This document shows, one piece after another, positions 1 through 5,053 of a DNA stretch of 5,053 bases. A program made the translations under genes and the position numbers. Below the pieces are notes generated by a model. It was not told the origin of the DNA. It saw nothing but the letters and a program-made list of their open reading frames with translations, and did no database searches. The DNA lies in NCBI GenBank assembly GCA_003242425.1, contig QGUL01000167.1, positions 1-5,053 of the forward strand, written 5' to 3'. Within the stretch, counting starts at the first letter, position 1, and each line of letters starts with the position of its first letter. This stretch comes from Pseudomonadota bacterium (GTDB lineage Bacteria; Pseudomonadota; Gammaproteobacteria; Burkholderiales; SG8-39).

Positions 1-1
1 C

Positions 2-127
2 CTTTATCGGGACAATGCGGCGACGCTCACGCCGGACCCGTTACACTCCGCCTTCTACGACTCGCATCCGCCGGCCGGCCTGCGGATCGCGCGCCTGCAG
101 TCCTTCCGCCCACAGGAGGCTCCGTGA
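2..127 (+). CDS. M48 family (Ste24-type) metallopeptidase, C-terminal end only
   Basis: The reading frame is open from the left edge and ends at TGA 125-127, giving the last 41 residues, which begin LYRDNAATLTPDPL and continue SAFYDSHPPAGLRIARL. This matches the conserved tail of Ste24/CAAX-protease-like M48 peptidases, where a [YD]SHPP motif followed by R-I-x-x-L closes the protein. These are zinc endopeptidases embedded in the inner membrane. The HExxH catalytic motif and membrane helices would lie upstream, outside the window, so activity cannot be judged here. The stop codon overlaps the GTG start of the next gene (GTGA, 124-127), and that gene's Shine-Dalgarno lies inside this reading frame, so the two are very probably one transcript. 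Family identification is from recognition of the tail motif only. Confidence 0.8.
   Translation, partial: LYRDNAATLTPDPLHSAFYDSHPPAGLRIARLQSFRPQEAP
114..119 (+). promoter_or_regulatory. Shine-Dalgarno site deciding the GTG start of the pterin dehydratase gene
   Basis: AGGAGG, a perfect core Shine-Dalgarno, ends 4 nt before GTG 124. It supports the unusual GTG start, which overlaps the stop of the upstream peptidase gene. There is no in-frame ATG nearby that would be a better start. Confidence 0.8.
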
Positions 128-444
128 GTGCCTTGCAGACCCGACATTGCCGCGAACAGACCGTCCGGCTCAGCGACGAGGAGGCGGCCGCGCTGCTCGC
201 CGAGCTGTCCGACTGGCAGATCAGCGACAACCGCTTGCACAAGCTCTACAGATTCAAGAACTATTACGCCACCATGGCATTCGTGAATCTGGTCGCCTGG
301 ATCGCCCACCGGGAAAATCATCATCCCGATCTGCACGTGAGCTTCAACACGTGCAAGGTGGCCTACACCACCCATTCCGTGGGCGGCCTGTCCGAGAACG
401 ACTTCATCTGCGCGGCGCGCATCGATGCCGCGCTGGCCGGCTGA
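124..444 (+). CDS. phhB: 4a-hydroxytetrahydrobiopterin (pterin-4-alpha-carbinolamine) dehydratase
   Basis: The product is a 106-aa single-domain protein of normal length for the PCD/DCoH family. The family dehydrates 4a-hydroxytetrahydropterin, formed by aromatic amino acid hydroxylases, back toward the quinonoid dihydropterin in the cytoplasm. The signature region is clear: an aromatic-rich helix (YRFKNYYATMAFVNLVAWIA, residues 42-61), then E64-N-H66-H67-P68-D69 matching the family's [ED]-x-x-H-[HP]-P-[DE] motif, then a strand leading to T83-H84, the third conserved His, and a final D93-F94. The start is GTG 124, chosen because of the AGGAGG 4 nt upstream. It overlaps the preceding M48 stop by 4 nt, and its own stop lies 1 nt before rsgA. 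No phenylalanine hydroxylase gene is visible, so the pterin cofactor it serves here is unknown; a housekeeping role independent of phenylalanine catabolism is possible. Confidence 0.93.
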   Translation: MSALQTRHCREQTVRLSDEEAAALLAELSDWQISDNRLHKLYRFKNYYATMAFVNLVAWIAHRENHHPDLHVSFNTCKVAYTTHSVGGLSENDFICAARIDAALAG

Positions 445-445
445 C

Positions 446-1327
446 ATGGGGCGCGAACTGAACGCTCAGGTCGTCGCCGCCTTCGGGCGGCAGTATCTGG
501 TCGAAACCGACAGCGGGGAAATCCTGCGCTGCGTGCCGCGCGGCAAGCGCAGCAACGTGGCCTGCGGAGACCGCGTACGCATCGAAACCACCGGTGCCAA
601 GGAAGGCGTGATCGAAACCATCGAGCCGCGCAGCTCGCTGTTCATGCGTGCCGCCGGTCACCGCCAGAAGATCATCGCCGCCAATGTCACGCAGGTCGTG
701 GTAGTCGTGGCCGGCGTGCCCAGTTTCTCGGACGAGCTCATCGCGCGCGCCCTGGTCGCCGCCGAACAGCAGCATCTGCGCAGCGTCATCGCGCTGAACA
801 AGGCCGATTTGGTGGAAGAGACGGCGGCGGCGCGCGAGCGGCTCAAGCCTTTCGAACTCGCCGGTTACCGGGTGCTGGAACTGAGCGCCAAGCGCAGCGT
901 CGCGCCGCTCGTAGACGTGCTCGAAGGTCACACGACTGTGTTGCTCGGCCAGTCCGGCATGGGCAAGTCGACCATCGTCAACACCATCGTGCCGGACGCC
1001 GATGCGGCCACCCAGGAGATTTCCACGTTCCTCGATTCGGGCCGGCATACCACAACCCATGCCCGGCTCTACCGGCTCGGGCCCGATACTGCCCTGATCG
1101 ATTGCCCGGGGCTGCAGGAATTCGGGCTGACCCATCTCACCGCCGACGAGATCGAGCGCGGCTTCGTCGAACTGCATCCCTACCTCGGCCAATGCCGGTT
1201 CCGGGACTGCCGCCATCGCAGCGAGCCGGATTGTGCGGTACGCGCGGCGGTGGAGCGCGGCCTCATCGCGCCGCGGCGGCTGCAACTGCTCCACCGCATC
1301 CTCGACAATCCGGCCGGCAGTGCGTAG
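446..1327 (+). CDS. rsgA: Small ribosomal subunit biogenesis GTPase RsgA
   Basis: The product is a 293-aa circularly permuted GTPase, which acts in late 30S subunit maturation and is stimulated by the ribosome. An N-terminal OB-fold (about residues 5-65, including CVPRGKRSNVACGDRV) is followed by GTPase motifs in permuted order: G4 NKAD (118-121), G5 SAK (147-149), G1/P-loop GQSGMGKST (168-176), the switch segment GRHTTTHA (199-206) and G3 DCPG (219-222). The C-terminal zinc knuckle has C250, C255, H257 and C263 (GQCRFRDCRH...PDC). All expected parts are present and the length is normal. ATG 446 is chosen over an in-frame ATG at 425, because 446 lies 1 nt after the phhB stop and gives the family's usual short N-terminus. 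No good Shine-Dalgarno precedes it, so translation probably depends on coupling to phhB. It is the last gene of the + operon and faces the CobD/CbiB-family gene, with stops 4 nt apart. Confidence 0.96.
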   Translation: MGRELNAQVVAAFGRQYLVETDSGEILRCVPRGKRSNVACGDRVRIETTGAKEGVIETIEPRSSLFMRAAGHRQKIIAANVTQVVVVVAGVPSFSDELIARALVAAEQQHLRSVIALNKADLVEETAAARERLKPFELAGYRVLELSAKRSVAPLVDVLEGHTTVLLGQSGMGKSTIVNTIVPDADAATQEISTFLDSGRHTTTHARLYRLGPDTALIDCPGLQEFGLTHLTADEIERGFVELHPYLGQCRFRDCRHRSEPDCAVRAAVERGLIAPRRLQLLHRILDNPAGSA

Positions 1328-1331
1328 CGGG

Positions 1332-2357
1332 TTAGCCGACGCCCGCTGCGATCGTGATCACCAGCAGGACGGCCAGCCACAACACCAGGGCACGCCACAC
1401 CAGCCCGACGGTGCTGTCCAGGAAGGGCACGTCGGCTTCCTCGCCGATGCCCATTTCCGGCCGGTCCTCGATCAGCCCGGCGCGCACCACCGGCGCGCCG
1501 AGACGCACGCCCATCGCGCCGGCGCCTGCCGCGATGACGATGCCCATCAGCCGGTCGGGCCAGCGCAGCGCCTGAGTGCGCCAGCAGTAAATCGCATCCT
1601 CGAAGTCGCCGACGATCGCGAACGAGGCGGCGGTGACGCGAGCGGGAACCGCATCGATCCAGCCGAACACCATGCGCGAGAACTCGCCGAAGCGGTCACG
1701 CCAGTTGTTCGGCTCGGGCGCCTTCTCCATGCCGATGGTGGTCGGCAGGAAATCGGTCTCCACGCCCAGCGGCGTCTCGGGCGCGTACAGGCCGGAGGCG
1801 CTGCCCGTAGGGAGGCGGTCGCCCCAGCGATGGAACAGGAACAGCGCCGCGCGATACATCACCGCGCCCACCGGGCCGGGCAGGATGACGAACCAGAACA
1901 TCACCCCGAAGACGTGACGGTGCGAAGTCGCCAGCGCGGTTTCGATGGTGAGCTTGACGATCTCGCTGACGCTCAATCCGTCGCAGGCATGCCCCCGCCA
2001 CGAGGCGAGCAGCGAGCGGGCGCGCTCGACCTCGCCGTCCCTGAGCGCCTGGTGGATATCGGTGAAGTAATGGCTTTCCTGGCGGAAGCCCATCGTCACG
2101 TACAGCACGCCCACGTTGAACGCCAGCGCGAGCAGCGGATGCAGTTGCGCCAAGCCCTCGTAGATCAGCCAGGCAGCCAAGAGCAGCGGCAGCACGGCGA
2201 GCAGCCAGGCGATCATGCCGTGATGGCGCTCGCCGGCGTTGAATTTCTGCTCGAGCCAAGCCGCATATCCTGCCAGCGGCGCGTAGATGGCGCGCCGGTC
2301 GGAAAGCGGCCGCCACTGCTCGAGCGCCAGCGCGAGAATGAGGGAAATCAGCGTCAT
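1332..2357 (-). CDS. CobD/CbiB (AmpE-related) family integral membrane protein
   Basis: The product is a 341-aa protein with about five hydrophobic segments (roughly residues 48-69, 72-90, 149-172, 270-287 and 318-338), so an inner-membrane location is expected. Family resemblance is seen in the N-terminus MTLISLILALALEQ, in TIET (137-140), YRA (168-170), D235-x-x-PAR (238-240), GDFEDA (250-255) and AxGVRLG (281-287), each of which has a counterpart in CbiB/CobD, the adenosylcobinamide-phosphate synthase. However, the ENxxDG stretch that follows TIE[ST] in canonical CbiB aligns here with ATSHRH (143-148), so the cobalamin role is doubtful; AmpE-like membrane proteins share the same broad fold. 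ATG 2357 is chosen because the protein then starts at the conserved MTL; a 22-residue upstream extension is low-complexity and would run over a -10-like site. The ribosome-binding site is weak. No other cobalamin gene and no recognisable B12 riboswitch is present. Function should be treated as unknown. Confidence 0.82.
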   Translation of the reverse strand: MTLISLILALALEQWRPLSDRRAIYAPLAGYAAWLEQKFNAGERHHGMIAWLLAVLPLLLAAWLIYEGLAQLHPLLALAFNVGVLYVTMGFRQESHYFTDIHQALRDGEVERARSLLASWRGHACDGLSVSEIVKLTIETALATSHRHVFGVMFWFVILPGPVGAVMYRAALFLFHRWGDRLPTGSASGLYAPETPLGVETDFLPTTIGMEKAPEPNNWRDRFGEFSRMVFGWIDAVPARVTAASFAIVGDFEDAIYCWRTQALRWPDRLMGIVIAAGAGAMGVRLGAPVVRAGLIEDRPEMGIGEEADVPFLDSTVGLVWRALVLWLAVLLVITIAAGVG

Positions 2358-2408
2358 CGCGTCTTGTTGTGCGGAGCCTGGAGGCCCCGGGCTTTGTCGA
2401 GAAGGGCC

Positions 2409-2414
2409 ATTATA
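2409..2414 (-). promoter_or_regulatory. Candidate -10 element for the CobD/CbiB-family gene
   Basis: The - strand reads TATAAT, a perfect sigma-70 -10 hexamer in otherwise GC-rich DNA, 51 nt upstream of the chosen ATG. It would place a transcription start near 2402 and leave a leader of about 45 nt. The -35 region is poor (CTGCGT at 17 bp spacing), so either the promoter is weak or needs an activator, or the match is chance. This is the only promoter-like signal I see in the 205-nt gap at 2358-2562. Confidence 0.4.
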
Positions 2415-2495
2415 AGAGCGCAAACGCGGGGACGCAGAACACCGCCGCGGCCGAGGCCAGCGCGTCGGATTTGGCAGACCGGACGGAATGACGCG

Positions 2496-2521
2496 TGCGG
2501 CCGCCGCGGGCGACGGCCGCA
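2496..2521. repeat. GC-rich inverted repeat (possible hairpin) downstream of the diiron-domain gene
   Basis: Arms TGCGGCCG (2496-2503) and CGGCCGCA (2514-2521) are perfect 8-bp complements around a 10-nt loop. The repeat lies about 42 nt past the stop of the MBL-fold gene (2563), in the gap before the CobD/CbiB-family gene. In - strand RNA it could form a strong stem, but no U-run follows on either strand, so it is not a classical intrinsic terminator. It may weakly separate the two genes, stabilise the 3' end, or be chance in GC-rich sequence. Confidence 0.3.
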
Positions 2522-2562
2522 GCGCGATGTTTCGTGAAGCGCTGGCGAAAGCTGGAGCCGCC

Positions 2563-3351
2563 TCAGGCGACCCTGCTGCTCAGGCGGTCGGGAATCCGGT
2601 ATTCCGCGTCCGTCATCAGATCGATGCCGCAGCTCAGCCCTTCCACCCAGTCGATGAACTCTTGCACCGCGGGGCCGCGCATCGGAGCCCCGTGCTGCGG
2701 CACGATCATGTCGATTTTGAGCTGTCTGACCATCTTGGCCCAGAAGCGGAGGATCTTGTTGGACACCATCAGCCGCCGGTGAAAGCCTTCCATGCGGGGA
2801 ATGTGGTCCTTCAGCGAAGTGACGAACTCCGAAGGCTTGACGCCCGTCCCCAAGGACGCGCCGAGATCGCCCGAGAAAAGAATGCGGCTCACCGGATCGT
2901 AGAACTGGAAGTTGCCTTCGGCGTGCAGGAAGTGCGCCGGCAGGGCGATGAGCTCCGTTGCGCCGACGCGGATGAACATTCCCCCGTCCGGGATGCCGAT
3001 CACCCGGCCGTCGGTTTTGCCCGGCTTGCAGAAGTGCGGCGCGAAGCGCTCCCACACCCTGGAGATGTAGAGGGTGGCCGTGGTTGCCGTCATCCACCGG
3101 TCCAGCGAGGCGATGATGTCGGGATCGGCGTGCGAAGCAAGGATGGCGGAGAGGCGGCTCGGCGGGAAATGGCGGATCATGGCGACGTAGAGCGGCGCGT
3201 AAGCCAGGTTGCCACCAGGGTCGATGATCGCGCCGGTGTCGCCGTCAACGATCAGGAACTGATTGGATTGCACCGCCTCGCCGTTTTCTTCGGTGAGATC
3301 GGTGAACATCAGGCATTTGTGGCCGTTCTTGTTATATAGCTCGGTCGGCAT
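2563..3351 (-). CDS. MBL-fold protein with flavodiiron-type oxygen-binding diiron domain (ODP-like, no flavodoxin)
   Basis: The product is a 262-aa metallo-beta-lactamase-fold protein with no signal peptide, so probably cytoplasmic. Likely metal ligands are H74-x-D76-x-D78 (SHADPDI), H143 (PAHFLHAEGNF), D162 (SGDLGAS) and H220 (PQHG). Order and spacing fit the diiron site of flavodiiron proteins (HxExD...H...D...H) better than hydrolytic MBL enzymes, because the residue after D78 is I79 instead of the His of the hydrolase HxHxDH motif. The FDP-type core beginning SNQFLIVDGDTGAIIDPGG (29-47) is also recognisable. No flavodoxin or rubredoxin domain follows, so this is a stand-alone ODP; family members are linked to O2 or NO binding or reduction, or to O2 sensing. 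The start at ATG 3351 has only a weak GAG Shine-Dalgarno but matches the conserved region's beginning. An FNR-type box lies 70-83 nt upstream. Exact reaction and electron donor are unknown. Confidence 0.85.
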   Translation of the reverse strand: MPTELYNKNGHKCLMFTDLTEENGEAVQSNQFLIVDGDTGAIIDPGGNLAYAPLYVAMIRHFPPSRLSAILASHADPDIIASLDRWMTATTATLYISRVWERFAPHFCKPGKTDGRVIGIPDGGMFIRVGATELIALPAHFLHAEGNFQFYDPVSRILFSGDLGASLGTGVKPSEFVTSLKDHIPRMEGFHRRLMVSNKILRFWAKMVRQLKIDMIVPQHGAPMRGPAVQEFIDWVEGLSCGIDLMTDAEYRIPDRLSSRVA

Positions 3352-3393
3352 TTCAGCTCGCAGAAAGAAAAACGGAGGTTTGTCGTTGACGGG

Positions 3394-3434
3394 ACTGTAA
3401 GCGACCGAGGTCGAAGCCTTTTGATATGGGTCAA
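3394..3434 (-). promoter_or_regulatory. FNR/ANR/DNR-type box with class II -10 element upstream of the diiron MBL gene
   Basis: On the - strand positions 3434-3421 read TTGACCCATATCAA, i.e. TTGAC-N4-ATCAA, differing from the FNR consensus TTGAT-N4-ATCAA at one base that is commonly C in real sites. The next 21 bp lead to TACAGT (3399-3394), a 4/6 match to a -10 hexamer. A start near 3386-3387 would put the box centre (between 3427 and 3428) at about -41, the class II activator position, and give a leader of about 35 nt. No proper -35 hexamer is present, as expected for an activator-dependent promoter. The box lies 13 nt past the Nudix stop codon, outside coding sequence, and no + strand gene starts here, so the diiron MBL gene is the natural target. 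Which Crp/Fnr paralogue binds cannot be read from the site. Confidence 0.65.
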
Positions 3435-3447
3435 GCGAGGCGGCTTC

Positions 3448-4071
3448 TCAGCGGACGACGCCGAGGTGGCGGCAGAAATTCATTAGCATTCCTGCGGTCG
3501 CACCCCAGATGTAGCGCGATCCGAAGGGCACGGCGTAGTAATGCCGCTCGCGGCCGCGATGGATGACCGTGTTGCGCTGGTGATTGCGCGCATCGAGCAG
3601 GTGCGGAAGCGGCACGTCGAACACTTCCGCCACTTCGAAGGGATCGAGCTTCGGTTCGGCCGGGGCTTCGATGAGTCCGACCACGGGCGTGACCCGGTAG
3701 CCCGTTACGGTGACGTACTCGCTCAGGACACCGATCACCTCGATGCGTTCGGCGGGCAGGCCGATTTCCTCCTGCACTTCCCGCAGCGCGGTGTCGACCG
3801 GCGTCGCATCCTCCGGATCGCTGCGCCCCCCGGGGAAGCTGATCTGGCCGGCGTGATCGTGCAGGTGGGCGGTGCGCACCGTGAACAGCATGCGCAAATC
3901 GCCCCCCTGAACCAGAATCGGAACGAGCACCGCGGCAGGACGGATCTCCGAAGCCGGACGCCACAGCCAGCCGTCGCCCTGCGTCAGCGGCGGGGCCACG
4001 GGCGCCTGCGCCAGACGCTGCCTCAACCACTGCGCCGAGATTGCCGAAAGGACCGTATCCATTTTTTGCAT
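3448..4071 (-). CDS. CoA pyrophosphatase-type Nudix hydrolase (NudL/NUDT7-8-like)
   Basis: The product is a 207-aa cytoplasmic Nudix hydrolase. The conserved segment upstream of the Nudix box, LFTVRTAHLHDHAGQISFPGG (62-82), is the hallmark of the CoA-diphosphatase subgroup (formerly UPF0035). It runs into the Nudix box, whose metal-binding core is R97-E98-V-Q-E101-E102-I-G-L. The two-residue longer spacing between the GG and the RE motif, compared with the generic Nudix pattern, is usual for this subgroup. Members cleave CoA and CoA derivatives to phosphopantetheine and 3',5'-ADP with Mg2+ or Mn2+. The start is uncertain: ATG 4071 and ATG 4062 (M4) are both possible and neither has a good Shine-Dalgarno. 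The 94-nt region to the divergent small gene holds a short GC hairpin (4088-4102) but no clear promoter. No terminator is seen before the downstream diiron MBL gene, so read-through is possible. Confidence 0.9.
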   Translation of the reverse strand: MQKMDTVLSAISAQWLRQRLAQAPVAPPLTQGDGWLWRPASEIRPAAVLVPILVQGGDLRMLFTVRTAHLHDHAGQISFPGGRSDPEDATPVDTALREVQEEIGLPAERIEVIGVLSEYVTVTGYRVTPVVGLIEAPAEPKLDPFEVAEVFDVPLPHLLDARNHQRNTVIHRGRERHYYAVPFGSRYIWGATAGMLMNFCRHLGVVR

Positions 4072-4153
4072 CTTAACCGAGGGGAGCGGCGGCCGCGCCG
4101 CCCTCGCTCAGGCGTAAGCTATCGCGTACCGGCCATCCGCCGGGCCTTCTTCT

Positions 4154-4159
4154 GGAGGA
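4154..4159 (+). promoter_or_regulatory. Strong Shine-Dalgarno of the small secreted-protein gene
   Basis: GGAGGA lies 6 nt before ATG 4166. Strength and spacing are optimal and support both the reality of this short gene and its start codon, since most other genes in the window have weak ribosome-binding sites. Confidence 0.8.
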
Positions 4160-4165
4160 ACTCCC

Positions 4166-4414
4166 ATGAAAACCGCTCGCATCCTGATCTCCGCCGCTGG
4201 TCTGCTGTTCAGCGCCGCCGCATGGGCGATGCACTGTCCGCAGGACATGGCGAAAATCGACGCCGCACTCGCCAAGCAGCCGCAGCTCTCGCAAGCGGAA
4301 TTGGAGCAAGTGAAGAAGCTGCGTGCCGAGGGCGAAGCCCTGCACAAGGCCGGCAAGCACCAGGAGTCGGTCGAGACGCTGGCCAAGGCCATGCGCATCC
4401 TGAAGATCGACTGA
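4166..4414 (+). CDS. Small secreted (periplasmic) helical protein of unknown function
   Basis: The product is an 82-aa protein with a textbook Sec signal peptide: K2 and R5, a hydrophobic core ILISAAGLLFSAA (6-18) and an A-x-A cleavage site at A19-W20-A21. The predicted mature chain is about 61 residues and begins MHCPQDM. The rest is charged and predicted helical: one helix around 26-36, a short break at P39-Q40-L41-S42, then two helices (about 43-62 and 66-80) around an A-G-K turn that resembles a single TPR-like hairpin (LRAEGEALHKAGKHQESVETLAKAMRIL). The sole cysteine, C24, sits in an H-C-P motif; there is no lipobox. I cannot name the family, although I believe similar short HCP-containing proteins occur as hypotheticals in betaproteobacteria. 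It is divergent from the Nudix gene (94 nt between starts) and its stop is 5 nt from that of the convergent peptidase gene. Signal peptide and Shine-Dalgarno make it a convincing gene despite its size. Confidence 0.85.
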   Translation: MKTARILISAAGLLFSAAAWAMHCPQDMAKIDAALAKQPQLSQAELEQVKKLRAEGEALHKAGKHQESVETLAKAMRILKID

Positions 4415-4419
4415 GCGCA

Positions 4420-5053
4420 TCAAACGTCGCGCCACCCCTGCTCCCTGCCGAGCCGCGAGGCGAAGTCCCGGAGCGCGGACATCAGGGCGCGGCGGATCCC
4501 CGGCTCCCACACCGAGTGGCCGGCGTCCGGCACGACGACGTAGCGCGCCTGCGGCCACTCCTGCGCAAGCTCGTAGGCCGTCACCGGCGGACACACGACG
4601 TCGTAGCGTCCCTGCACGATCACGCCCGGAATGTCGCGCAGCCGGTGCGCGTTCTCCAGCAGGCTGTTCGGCGGCAGGAAGATGTCGTGCATGAAGTAGT
4701 GCGCTTCGATGCGCGCCAGGCCGAGCGCGACCACGTCGTCGGCGAAATGCGCCATCACCTCTGGCGAAGGCAGGAGCGTGGAGCAGGCGCCTTCGTACCG
4801 GCTCCATGCCTTGGCGGCCGGCATGTGCACCGCCGGATCCGGGTGGGTGAGGCGTGCGTAATACGCGCCCAGCAGGTCGCCGCGCTCGGTCGCCGGCAAA
4901 AAACCGGCGAAGCGTTCCCACTCCTCCGGATAGATGTTCCGCAAGCCGTAGAGAAACCAGTCGATCTCGCTCGGTCGGCAAAGAAAGATGCCGCGCAGCA
5001 CCAGGCCCAGACAGCGTTCCGGATGCGCCTCGGCATAGGCGATGGCGAGCGTG
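4420..5053 (-). CDS. pip: Prolyl iminopeptidase (proline iminopeptidase, S33 alpha/beta hydrolase), 5' end beyond the window
   Basis: The frame is open to the right edge and gives the C-terminal 210 residues, beginning TLAIAYAEAHPERC. In complete members this follows directly after the GGSWGS nucleophile motif, so the catalytic Ser lies just outside the window. The cap and C-terminal signatures are strong: LRGIFLCRPSEIDWF, IYPEEWERF, the ER-DLL-AY-RLT pattern, EAHYFMHDIFLP and IPGVIVQGRYDVVCPP. The last contains the catalytic Asp (RYDVV, codon 4600-4602), and DAGHSVWEPGI contains the catalytic His (codon 4516-4518). The enzyme releases N-terminal proline from peptides in the cytoplasm. Nothing visible is missing and the C-terminus is of normal extent. 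The protein begins upstream of the window; the in-frame GTG at 5001 is internal. The stop is 5 nt from that of the convergent small secreted-protein gene. Confidence 0.94.
   Translation of the reverse strand, partial: TLAIAYAEAHPERCLGLVLRGIFLCRPSEIDWFLYGLRNIYPEEWERFAGFLPATERGDLLGAYYARLTHPDPAVHMPAAKAWSRYEGACSTLLPSPEVMAHFADDVVALGLARIEAHYFMHDIFLPPNSLLENAHRLRDIPGVIVQGRYDVVCPPVTAYELAQEWPQARYVVVPDAGHSVWEPGIRRALMSALRDFASRLGREQGWRDV

Noticed and set aside
425..445. Upstream ATG at 425 extending RsgA by 7 residues
   Set aside because: It would overlap phhB by 20 nt, has no ribosome-binding site, and the extension is out of keeping with the usual RsgA N-terminus; ATG 446, just after the phhB stop, is more plausible.
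2358..2423. A 22-residue N-terminal extension of the CobD/CbiB-family protein
   Set aside because: The extension (Pro/Gly/Ser/Gln-rich) does not look like family sequence and would begin over the TATAAT element; the conserved protein starts at MTLISL.
1233..2537. Long + strand open frame opposite the CobD/CbiB-family gene
   Set aside because: It is an antisense shadow: its product is a low-complexity, Arg/His/Gln/Ala-rich sequence with no domain, and it overlaps rsgA and a well-supported membrane protein on the other strand.
2358..2562. Possible cobalamin riboswitch before the CobD/CbiB-family gene
   Set aside because: I see no B12-box-like conserved element, and the likely leader is only about 45 nt if the TATAAT site is used, far too short for that riboswitch.
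2558..2587. Inverted repeat CCGCCT/AGGCGG with a nested direct repeat CTCAGGCG across the MBL gene stop
   Set aside because: The arms are only 6 bp with an 18-nt loop, lie partly in coding sequence, and have no U-run; likely chance in GC-rich DNA.
2488..3339. Long + strand open frame opposite the diiron MBL gene
   Set aside because: It is a shadow of the - strand gene created by GC-rich codon use; it has no recognisable motif, whereas the - strand frame carries all the metal-ligand motifs.
3386..3391. TTGACG as a + strand -35 element in the Nudix-MBL gap
   Set aside because: No -10-like hexamer lies 16-18 bp downstream and no + strand gene begins there.
4088..4102. GGCGGC/GCCGCC hairpin upstream of the Nudix gene
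   Set aside because: A 6-bp stem with a 3-nt loop and no U-run in very GC-rich sequence; no evidence that it is a terminator or riboswitch.

Overview
The window is a GC-rich, gene-dense bacterial chromosomal segment. Protein content and gene order suggest a betaproteobacterium: the end of an M48 (Ste24-type) peptidase, then pterin carbinolamine dehydratase, then rsgA, facing a CobD/CbiB-family membrane protein. That order is one I associate with Burkholderiales, Rhodocyclales and Nitrosomonadales; the assignment is from recall, not a search. I see no mobile elements, CRISPR, tRNA or rRNA, and no gene-free stretch longer than about 205 bases.

Left block (1-1327, + strand): a tightly packed operon of M48 peptidase (only its last 41 codons), phhB and rsgA. 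The first pair overlaps by 4 nt and the second pair is 1 nt apart, so translational coupling is likely. rsgA ends 4 nt from the end of the convergent CobD/CbiB-family gene.

Middle block (1332-4071, - strand): reading leftwards, a CoA-pyrophosphatase-type Nudix hydrolase, then a metallo-beta-lactamase-fold protein resembling the diiron oxygen-binding domain of flavodiiron proteins (ODP type, without flavodoxin), then the CobD/CbiB-family protein. The gaps are 96 and 205 nt. The 96-nt gap contains the most interesting signal of the window: a near-consensus FNR/ANR/DNR-type box (TTGAC-N4-ATCAA on the - strand) placed at class II distance from a -10-like hexamer in front of the ODP gene. This predicts that a putative O2- or NO-reacting diiron protein is switched on by an oxygen- or NO-sensing Crp/Fnr regulator.

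Right block (4072-5053): a small secreted protein of 82 aa on the + strand, with a strong Shine-Dalgarno and divergent from the Nudix gene. It converges, with a 5-nt gap, on a prolyl iminopeptidase gene on the - strand whose 5' part lies beyond the window edge.

Most genes are housekeeping: ribosome assembly, pterin recycling, CoA or nucleotide housecleaning and peptide turnover. The less characterised parts are the FNR-box/ODP unit, the CobD/CbiB-family protein that lacks the usual CbiB signature, and the small periplasmic protein.
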